Translations under genes and position numbers: made by a program | Source: Solirubrobacteraceae bacterium | GTDB taxonomy: Bacteria; Actinomycetota; Thermoleophilia; Solirubrobacterales; Solirubrobacteraceae | Length of the DNA: 11,947 bases | Direction: 5' to 3' | Assembly (NCBI GenBank): GCA_024710825.1 | Contig: JANJUA010000182.1 | Span: 1-11,947, forward strand | Notes under the pieces: model-generated | Databases searched by the model: none | What the model saw: only the letters and a program-made list of their open reading frames with translations | What the model was told of the DNA's origin: nothing | Shown here: one piece after another, positions 6,498-11,947 of the stretch | Numbering within the stretch: position 1 is the stretch's first letter | Layout: each line of letters begins with the position of its first letter

Positions 6498-7224
6498 GGA
6501 CGAGGCCGGCGCCGAGCCGGTCGTGAGGCTGCTCGTTCGGGTTGGGGAAGAGCAGCGGCTCCCGGCCGACGCGGGCGCAGAGGTCGGCGAAGGCGGCGTT
6601 GTCGGTCGAGTCGTCGGCGATCAGCGCGCCGCCGGCGCGCAGCCGCGGCCACGCGAGCTCGAACTCGCCGGTCATGGTCTCGTACGTGTGGTCGGAGTCG
6701 TGCAGGAAGACGTCGATCTCGCCCTCGCGCTCGAGCAGGCCCGGGAGCACGTCCAGCGACGGGCCGAGGCGCAGCTCCCAGCGGTCGCGCAGCTCGTCCG
6801 GCACGATCCAGCCCGGCTCGCGGCCGGGCGGCAGCGTGCCCTGGTAGCCGTCGACGTTGGCGGGGCCGGTCTCGGCGTAGGACGGCAGGTCGACGGAGAT
6901 CAGCCGCCCGTCGCCGCCGTTGCGCTCCAGCGCCTCGAGCACGAACGCGCTCGTCATGCCGTGCAGCACGCCCGTCTCGACGAACACGCGGGGCTCCAGC
7001 GCGCGGACGAGGCAGTAGACCCAGATGCGGTACAGCCGAAGCTGCCAGACGGAGCCGAAGCGCTTGGTCTCGAAGGCCGGCTCGTCGGCGACGAGCTCCT
7101 CGAAGCGGCGCGGCAGGGCGGAGGCGTGCAGCTCGCCGAGGTACGGGAGCAGGTCCCGGCCCCCCAGCACGGAGCTCAGCCGGCCCACGAAGTACGATCC
7201 CTGCTCGATTCCCGTGACGTTCAC
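6490..7224 (-). CDS. Methyltransf_24-type class I methyltransferase, likely glycan O-methyltransferase
   Basis: A 244-residue protein. Motif I is VETGVLHGMTS (82-92), with 'GRLISVDLPS' giving the ribose-binding acid near residue 112. A VFLHDSDHTYE motif (172-182, including D176, D178 and H179) is followed by 'WPRLRAGGALIADDS' (192-206). This DxDH-plus-GGxxxxDD layout is typical of the Methyltransf_24 family, found in O-methyltransferases acting on sugars and natural products. The target here is unknown, and a surface glycan is inferred from context. The GTG at 7224 is favoured because the protein then begins right at the conserved-looking region. An in-frame ATG at 7296, abutting the asnB ATG in CATATG, would add 24 low-complexity residues and leave no room for a promoter. 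Its 3' end overlaps the lipoprotein gene by 8 bp. Confidence 0.85.
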   Translation of the reverse strand: MNVTGIEQGSYFVGRLSSVLGGRDLLPYLGELHASALPRRFEELVADEPAFETKRFGSVWQLRLYRIWVYCLVRALEPRVFVETGVLHGMTSAFVLEALERNGGDGRLISVDLPSYAETGPANVDGYQGTLPPGREPGWIVPDELRDRWELRLGPSLDVLPGLLEREGEIDVFLHDSDHTYETMTGEFELAWPRLRAGGALIADDSTDNAAFADLCARVGREPLLFPNPNEQPHDRLGAGLVLK

Positions 7225-7226
7225 GG
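7212..7226. repeat. Inverted repeat CCGTGA-CGT-TCACGG over the methyltransferase start codon
   Basis: Six-bp perfect arms (7212-7217 and 7221-7226) around a 3-nt centre. It includes the GTG start of the minus gene and faces the asnB operon promoter region. It could be an operator half-site pair or an mRNA hairpin hiding the start codon. It could also be chance in GC-rich sequence. Confidence 0.35.
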
Positions 7227-7296
7227 CCGGGGAGTGTGGCCGATCCGCGGTCCCCGCGACTTCACGACCCCCGCCCCGTTGGATGGACTGACCCAT
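7225..7296. promoter_or_regulatory. 72-bp divergent intergenic region expected to hold the asnB operon promoter
   Basis: It lies between the methyltransferase GTG (7224, minus) and the asnB ATG (7297, plus). It contains a short stem CGCGG (7246-7250)/CCGCG (7254-7258) with a 3-nt loop. A weak GGATGG (7281-7286) lies 10 nt before ATG and is the only Shine-Dalgarno-like match for asnB. TTCACG at 7261-7266 is a loose -35-like candidate, but no good -10 follows. The promoter is placed here by elimination, because this operon has no other upstream space. Confidence 0.4.
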
Positions 7297-9222
7297 ATGT
7301 GCGGTATCGCCGGAGCCATCAACCTGCGCGGGGAGACCGTGCCCGACCTCGACCGCCGACTGGCGGCGATGAGCGCCCTGATCGCCCATCGCGGGCCTGA
7401 CGGGCACGGGACCTGGGCGCACCCGAACGGGCACGTCGGCTTCGCGCATCGGCGGCTGTCGATCTTCGACCTCACGGAGCACGGCCGGCAGCCGATGGCC
7501 GGCCCGGGCGGGCGCGTCGTGACCTACAACGGCGAAATCTACAACTGGCCCGAGGTGCGCGCGGAGCTGGGCGGCGACTGGCGCACGGCGACGGACACCG
7601 AGGTGCTGCTGCGCGCCCACGAGCGCTGGGGCCACGGCGCGGTCGACCGGCTGCGGGGGATGTTCGCCTACGGCCTGTGGGACGAGCAGGCCGACGAGCT
7701 GCTGCTGGTGCGCGACCGGTTCGGCATCAAGCCGCTGTACTACGCCCAGGTCGGAGACGTCCTGTGCTTCGCCTCGGAGGCGAAGGCGCTGCTGCCGTTC
7801 CTGCCGGCGATCGAGACCGACCGCGACGGCCTCAAGGACTACCTCGCCTTCCAGTTCTGCCTGGCGGGCAAGACCCTCTTCGCGGGGGTCCGCGAGCTGC
7901 TGCCCGGCCACCGGTTGCGCATCCGCAACGGAACCGTCACGAACGAGCGCTACTGGGAGGTCTACTACGACCTCGACTGGGACCATCGGGAGACGTGGTT
8001 CGAGGAGCGAGTGGAGGCCCTGCTGCACGACAGCGTGCGACTGCACCTGCGCTCCGACGTGCCCGTCGGCGCCTACGTCTCCGGCGGGCTGGACTCCTCC
8101 GCGGTCGCCGGGCTGGCGTCCATCTACGGCGGCGGGGATCCGATGCGGGCGTTCACCGGGCGCTTCCTGGAGGGCCCCGAGTACGACGAGTCCTCCTACG
8201 CGCGCATCGTCGCCGAGGAGCGGGGCCTGGACCTCAGCGTGATCGACATCGGCTCCGACGACTTCGTCCGGGAGATCGCCCGGGTCGTATACCACCTGGA
8301 CTTCCCCGTCGCGGGGCCGGGCTCGTTCCCGCAGTTCATGGTCTCGCAGGCCGCCGCGCGCGACGTGAAGGTGATCCTCGGCGGCCAGGGCGGCGACGAG
8401 GTCTTCGGCGGCTACACGCGCTACCTGATCGCCTACTTCGAGCAGTGCATCAAGGCGGCGATCGAGGGCACCGCCGACAACGGCAACTTCGTCGTCACCT
8501 ACGAGTCGATCATCCCCCAGCTCCAGTCGCTGCGGAACTACAAGCCGATGCTGCGGGAGTTCTGGCGCGAGGGGCTCTTCGAGGACCTCGACCGCCGCTA
8601 CTTCCGGCTCGTCAACCGCGCGCCGGACGTCGAGCGGCTCGTGCGCATCGAGGGCGACTACGACCCGTTCCACGCCTTCTCCGACGTCTTCAACGGGCCC
8701 AACGTGGGGCACGAGTCGTACTTCGACAAGATGACCCACTTCGACTTCAAGACGCTGCTGCCCGCGCTGCTGCAGGTCGAGGACCGCGTCTCGATGGCGC
8801 ACGGGCTCGAGTCGCGGGTGCCGCTGCTGGACCATCCGCTCGTCGAGCTGGCGGCGACGATCCCCGCCGACGTGAAGTTCCCCGGCGGACGCCTGAAGCA
8901 CGTCTTCGCCCGCGCCACGCGCGCCGCGGTGCCCGAGCAGGTCGCGCGGCGCAAGGACAAGATGGGCTTCCCGGTGCCGCTCGTCGAGTGGGCGCGGGGC
9001 GACGCCCGCGACTACGTCCACGACGTCTTTTCCACCGAGCGCGAGCTCTTCGACAACCGCTCCGTCCTCGCCGCGCTCGACGGCGAGGCGAAGTTCGGCC
9101 GTACGTTCTGGGGCCTGTTCAGCCTCGAGCTGTGGCAGCAGACCTTCCACGACCGGGCGCGCGAGCTGCGCGCCGCCGCGGAGACGGCCGAGCCCGAACC
9201 AGCACCCGAAAGGACCCCATGA
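7297..9222 (+). CDS. asnB: Glutamine-hydrolysing asparagine synthetase-type amidotransferase
   Basis: A 641-residue, full-length two-domain enzyme. The N-terminal glutaminase (class II, Ntn) domain begins MCGIAG, with Cys2 as nucleophile once Met is removed, and shows AHRGPDGHG, RRLSIFDL, YNGEIYNW (N78, G79, E80) and TDTEVLL. The synthetase domain has the ATP-pyrophosphatase loop VSGGLDSSAV (S262 onward), GGQGGDEVFGGYTRY (D367, E368), and 'LLQVEDRVSMAHGLESRVPLLD'. All catalytic elements look intact. The family transfers Gln amide nitrogen to an adenylated carboxylate, classically aspartate. Within polysaccharide loci its homologues are linked to converting uronic acids to uronamides. The ATGA overlap with a nucleotide-sugar SDR gene favours the sugar role, but sequence alone does not exclude plain asparagine synthesis. 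The long in-frame upstream extension is antisense to the methyltransferase; ATG at 7297 is required because Cys must be residue 2. Confidence 0.95.
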   Translation: MCGIAGAINLRGETVPDLDRRLAAMSALIAHRGPDGHGTWAHPNGHVGFAHRRLSIFDLTEHGRQPMAGPGGRVVTYNGEIYNWPEVRAELGGDWRTATDTEVLLRAHERWGHGAVDRLRGMFAYGLWDEQADELLLVRDRFGIKPLYYAQVGDVLCFASEAKALLPFLPAIETDRDGLKDYLAFQFCLAGKTLFAGVRELLPGHRLRIRNGTVTNERYWEVYYDLDWDHRETWFEERVEALLHDSVRLHLRSDVPVGAYVSGGLDSSAVAGLASIYGGGDPMRAFTGRFLEGPEYDESSYARIVAEERGLDLSVIDIGSDDFVREIARVVYHLDFPVAGPGSFPQFMVSQAAARDVKVILGGQGGDEVFGGYTRYLIAYFEQCIKAAIEGTADNGNFVVTYESIIPQLQSLRNYKPMLREFWREGLFEDLDRRYFRLVNRAPDVERLVRIEGDYDPFHAFSDVFNGPNVGHESYFDKMTHFDFKTLLPALLQVEDRVSMAHGLESRVPLLDHPLVELAATIPADVKFPGGRLKHVFARATRAAVPEQVARRKDKMGFPVPLVEWARGDARDYVHDVFSTERELFDNRSVLAALDGEAKFGRTFWGLFSLELWQQTFHDRARELRAAAETAEPEPAPERTP

Positions 9223-10160
9223 AGATCCTGATCACCGGCGGGGGCGGCTTCATCGGCTCCCATCTGGCCGATCGCCTCCTGTCCGAGGGCCACGAGGTCC
9301 TCACCGTCGACAACTACGCCACGAGCCGGCGCGACAACCTCACGCCGCAGGACCGGTTGACGATCGTGGAGGGCTCGATCGCCGACGAGGCGTTCTTCGA
9401 CGGGGTGATCGACGACTTCCGGCCGGACGCGGTCGCGCACGCCGCCGCCTCCTACAAGGACCCCGACGCCTGGGCCGAGGACGCGCGCACGAACGCGCTC
9501 GGGACCGCGATCGTGGTCAAGGGCGCGGAGCGGGTCGGCGCCCGGCGGCTGCTCTACTTCCAGACCGCCCTCTGCTACGGCGTCAAGCCGCTGGAGCAGC
9601 CGATCACGCTGGAGCACCCGCTGCTGCCCTACGAGTCCTCCTACGCGATCTCCAAGACCGCGGGCGAGAACTACATCCGGCTGTCCGGTCTCGACTGGGT
9701 CTCGCTGCGCCTGGCGAACGTCTACGGCCCGCGCAACCTCTCGGGCCCGCTGCCGACGTTCTTCTCGCGCCTGACGCAGGACAAGGCGTGCTTCGTGACC
9801 GACACCCGCCGCGACTTCCTCTTCGTCACCGACCTCGTCGACGTCGCGGCGAAGGCGCTCGCCGGGACCGGCTCGGGCGCCTACCACGTCTCCAGCGGCT
9901 CGGACGTGGCGATCAAGGACCTGTTCGACGCGACGACGGCCGCGCTGGACCTGGGGACGATCGACGTCGAGGTGCGCCCGCGGGCCGCCGACGACGCCGC
10001 CTCGATCCTGCTGGACCCGACGCGGACGAACGCCGACTTCGCGTGGAGGACGAGCGTGTCGCTGGAGGACGGCGTCGCGCAGGCGATCGCCTGGTACCGG
10101 GAGCACGGCATCGAGCAGACCTACACGCACCTCAAGGAAGAGGAGCTGCGGGTTCGATGA
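9219..10160 (+). CDS. Extended SDR: NAD-dependent nucleotide-sugar epimerase/dehydratase (first copy)
   Basis: A 313-residue protein with the Rossmann motif TGGGGFIGSH (7-16), an acidic residue after strand 2 (VDNY), HAAASYKDP, and the active site T116 in FQTALCYG together with Y142-x-x-x-K146 in SSYAISK. Downstream 'LANVYGPRN' and 'RDFLFVTDLVDV' match the nucleotide-sugar binding region of GalE/RmlB-like enzymes. Its reaction is probably C4 (or C5) epimerisation, or dehydration, of an NDP-sugar; the exact substrate is not readable. The usual catalytic Ser is Thr here, which the family tolerates. Length is typical. The start overlaps the asnB stop as ATGA, with GAAAGGA 4 nt upstream, so translation is likely coupled. 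The tail 'THLKEEELRVR' is charged and also carries the ribosome site of the next gene. Confidence 0.92.
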   Translation: MKILITGGGGFIGSHLADRLLSEGHEVLTVDNYATSRRDNLTPQDRLTIVEGSIADEAFFDGVIDDFRPDAVAHAAASYKDPDAWAEDARTNALGTAIVVKGAERVGARRLLYFQTALCYGVKPLEQPITLEHPLLPYESSYAISKTAGENYIRLSGLDWVSLRLANVYGPRNLSGPLPTFFSRLTQDKACFVTDTRRDFLFVTDLVDVAAKALAGTGSGAYHVSSGSDVAIKDLFDATTAALDLGTIDVEVRPRAADDAASILLDPTRTNADFAWRTSVSLEDGVAQAIAWYREHGIEQTYTHLKEEELRVR

Positions 10161-11179
10161 AGACCCTCGTGGTCGGCGGAGCTGGGTTCGTCGGCTCCAA
10201 CCTCGTCCGCGCGCTGCTGGCGCGCGGCGACGAGGTGCTCGTCGTCGACAACCTGCTGTCCAGCGAGCGCGAGAACGTGCCCGACGGGGCCGAGCTCATC
10301 GAGGCGTCGATCAACGACGACGAGGTGCTCGCGGCGCTGCCCGACGACCTCGAGCTGGCCTTCCACCTCTCGACGTACCACGGCAACCAGTCCTCGATGG
10401 CCGATCCGCTGGCCGACCACGAGCACAACCTGCTGACGTCGCTGAAGCTGTTCCTGCGCCTGAGCGAGCTGGAGGGGCTGCGCAAGGTCGTCTACGCGGG
10501 CGCCGGCTGCACGGTGGCGGAGAAGACCTTCGAGTCGGCGTCGGCGACCCAGGAGGACGCGCCGGTCTCTCTGTACCTCGACTCGCCGTACCAGATCAGC
10601 AAGGTGGTCGGCGAGCTGTACGGCAACTACTTCTGGCGGCGGGCCGGCCTGCCGGTCGTCAAGGCGCGCTTCCAGAACGTCTACGGGCCCGGCGAGGTGC
10701 TGGGCGCGGGCGACTGGCGGGGCACCGTCAACACGGTCTGGCGCAACGTCACGCCGACGTTCGTGTGGAAGGCGCTGCACGGCGAGGCGCTGCCGCTCGA
10801 CAACGGCGGGATCGCCACGCGCGACTTCATCTACGTCGAGGACATGGCGCGAGGCCTGATCGCCTGCGCCGAGCGCGGCGAGCCGGGCGGGGTCTACAAC
10901 CTCGCCTCGGGCGTGGAGACCTCGATCCGCGAGCTGGCGGAGACGATCGTGGAGATCGTCGGCGACGGCAGCGTCGAGGTGGCGCCGGCACGCGACTGGG
11001 ACCGCTCGGGCAAGCGCTTCGGCGCGACCGAGAAGTCCGAGCGCGAGCTGGGCTTCCGGGCGGCGACGCCGTTGCGCGAGGGACTCGAGCGCCAGGTGGC
11101 GTGGACGCGCGAGCACGAGGGCTTCATCGCCGGGTGCATCGCCAAGCACGCCGATCGCATGGCCGCGGCGGCGGCCTGA
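10157..11179 (+). CDS. Extended SDR: NAD-dependent nucleotide-sugar epimerase/dehydratase (second copy, divergent active site)
   Basis: A 340-residue protein with GGAGFVGSN (7-15), the acidic VVDNLLSS segment, 'FHLSTYHGNQSS', and Y145-x-x-x-K149 in SPYQISK. It also has 'RFQNVYGPGE', a family-specific insertion 'GDWRGTVNTVWRNVTPTFVWK', and 'TRDFIYVEDMARGL'. It differs from the first SDR in the usual Ser/Thr site: YAGAGCTVAEKT puts G115-A116 where SS/ST normally stand, with T119 three residues on. The long loop and this signature suggest the WbmF-like group of O-antigen SDRs (recalled from Bordetella loci, not searched). It should act on an NDP-sugar, perhaps as an epimerase. It overlaps the previous gene as ATGA, with GAGGAG (10140-10145) 11 nt upstream. 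Its tail ends AAAAA, and the permease frame begins one codon after its TGA. Confidence 0.9.
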   Translation: MKTLVVGGAGFVGSNLVRALLARGDEVLVVDNLLSSERENVPDGAELIEASINDDEVLAALPDDLELAFHLSTYHGNQSSMADPLADHEHNLLTSLKLFLRLSELEGLRKVVYAGAGCTVAEKTFESASATQEDAPVSLYLDSPYQISKVVGELYGNYFWRRAGLPVVKARFQNVYGPGEVLGAGDWRGTVNTVWRNVTPTFVWKALHGEALPLDNGGIATRDFIYVEDMARGLIACAERGEPGGVYNLASGVETSIRELAETIVEIVGDGSVEVAPARDWDRSGKRFGATEKSERELGFRAATPLREGLERQVAWTREHEGFIAGCIAKHADRMAAAAA

Positions 11180-11182
11180 CCG

Positions 11183-11947
11183 TTGTCCGAGCGGGTCATA
11201 ACGCCGCCGCGCGGCTGGTCGCTGCCGAACGTCCGCGAGATGTGGGAGTACCGGGACCTTCTGTACGTCCTCGTGCGGCGCGACGTCTCGATCCGCTATC
11301 GCCAGACGCTGATCGGGACCGTGTGGGCGATCCTCCAGCCGCTGCTGCTGGCGGCGGTGTTCAGCGTCTTCCTCGGCCACTACGCCGACGTGCCGAGCGG
11401 CGCCGGGGTCCCGTACCCCGTGTTCGCCGTGACGGGCATGGTGATGTGGCTGTACTTCTCGCAGGCGATGCAGTTCGCGTCGGACTCGACGGTGGCCTCG
11501 CGGGAGCTGATCGGCAAGGTCTGGTTCCCGCGCATGATCATCCCGATCGCGGCGGTGCTGCCGCCCGCGATCGACTTCGTGCCCGCCTTCGGAGTCGCCT
11601 TCGTCGTGATGCTGATCTACGGCGTCGTGCCGCCCGTGCAGATCCTGCTCATCCCGCTGCTGGCGGTGTTGACGCTGACGGTGGCGCTCGGCATCGGCCT
11701 GTGGCTCAGCGCGCTGAACGTGCGCTACCGCGACATCCGTCTGGCGGTTCCGTTCCTGGTCCTGGTCGGCCTGTTCGTCACGCCGATCGTCTATCCGTTC
11801 GACGTCGTGCCCGAGGCCGCCAAGGCGTTCTACGCGCTGAACCCGATGGTCGGCGTGCTGGAGACCTACCGCTGGATGCTGTTCCCCGACGCCGACTGGC
11901 CGGGGACGCTGCTGTTGGTGCCGTTGGCGACCAGCGTGCTGCTGCTG
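11183..11947 (+). CDS. ABC-2 type polysaccharide exporter permease, Wzm/TagG family (3' partial)
   Basis: 255 codons are visible before the window ends, near the usual family length of about 260-280. A cytoplasmic N-terminal stretch with 'NVREMWEYRDLLYVLVRRD' and 'IRYRQTLIGTVWAILQP' is the hallmark of Wzm/TagG/RfbA permeases. Six hydrophobic segments follow, and the conserved 'SALNVRYRDIRLAVPFLV' and 'FVTPIVYP' motifs are present. It would form the membrane channel that exports undecaprenyl-linked glycan with a Wzt/TagH ATPase, expected immediately downstream but outside the window. The start is TTG at 11183: the frame has a stop one codon earlier, and the family N terminus is covered from there. 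ATG at 11240 would cut into conserved sequence. There is no Shine-Dalgarno, so it probably relies on reinitiation after the upstream SDR gene. Confidence 0.93.
   Translation, partial: MSERVITPPRGWSLPNVREMWEYRDLLYVLVRRDVSIRYRQTLIGTVWAILQPLLLAAVFSVFLGHYADVPSGAGVPYPVFAVTGMVMWLYFSQAMQFASDSTVASRELIGKVWFPRMIIPIAAVLPPAIDFVPAFGVAFVVMLIYGVVPPVQILLIPLLAVLTLTVALGIGLWLSALNVRYRDIRLAVPFLVLVGLFVTPIVYPFDVVPEAAKAFYALNPMVGVLETYRWMLFPDADWPGTLLLVPLATSVLLL

Noticed and set aside
4391..6526. 711-residue plus-strand open frame
   Set aside because: Overlaps the GT4, methyltransferase and lipoprotein genes in another frame. Composition is Arg/Pro-rich and there is no motif.
7294..7296. ATG at 7296 as start of the minus-strand methyltransferase
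   Set aside because: It adds 24 Gly/Arg/Ser-rich residues before the conserved region and would leave no promoter for asnB. GTG at 7224 is favoured, though not proven.
6490..9150. 886-residue open frame on the minus strand covering asnB
   Set aside because: Only its first-to-last part at 6490-7224 is a methyltransferase. The rest is antisense to the well-supported asnB and is Arg/Val/Gln/His-rich shadow sequence typical of high-GC third positions.
10121..11380. 419-residue minus-strand open frame opposite SDR2 and the permease
   Set aside because: Antisense shadow of two strongly recognised genes; no domain of its own.
1..11947. CRISPR arrays, insertion sequences, phage genes, integrase or attachment sites
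   Set aside because: No regularly spaced repeats, no transposase or integrase motifs, and no terminal inverted repeats with target duplications were found on either strand.

Overview
The window is very GC-rich DNA with strong G/C bias at third codon positions. The first protein has the composition of large secreted beta-sandwich proteins that I associate with Thermoleophilia/Solirubrobacterales (Actinomycetota). That placement is an inference from style, not from a marker gene. No rRNA, tRNA, CRISPR array, transposase or integrase was seen.

Layout. Bases 2-1150 (+) hold the 3' end of a secreted or surface protein with a poly-Gly linker, followed by a perfect 13-bp hairpin. About 670 bp without a credible gene follow, lying between two convergent transcription units. 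Bases 1858-3923 (-) hold a three-gene unit read leftward: a GT2 glycosyltransferase, a small four-helix membrane protein and a two-helix membrane protein. Then come alternating single genes: a GT4-like glycosyltransferase (+, 3948-5216), a class I SAM methyltransferase (-, 5144-5956), a lipoprotein (+, 5985-6497) and a Methyltransf_24-type methyltransferase (-, 6490-7224). Bases 7297-11947 (+) hold a tight operon: an AsnB-type glutamine amidotransferase, two extended SDR nucleotide-sugar enzymes joined by ATGA overlaps, and an ABC-2 permease of the Wzm/TagG type cut by the window edge.

Together this reads as part of a cell-surface polysaccharide locus. The SDR enzymes would modify a nucleotide sugar, the AsnB homologue may amidate a sugar carboxylate, the glycosyltransferases build the glycan, the methyltransferases may decorate or cap it, and the Wzm-type permease (with an ATPase expected just downstream) would export it. 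The amidated-sugar idea rests on gene association and is not proven by the sequence.

Most notable observations: the asnB-SDR-SDR-ABC permease module; very compact divergent starts (24 and 28 bp) with symmetric TACCGTA-like elements and no Shine-Dalgarno, suggesting leaderless bidirectional promoters; a 73-bp convergent coding overlap; a long empty convergent gap; and a permease that begins at TTG one codon after, and in frame with, the stop of the preceding SDR gene.
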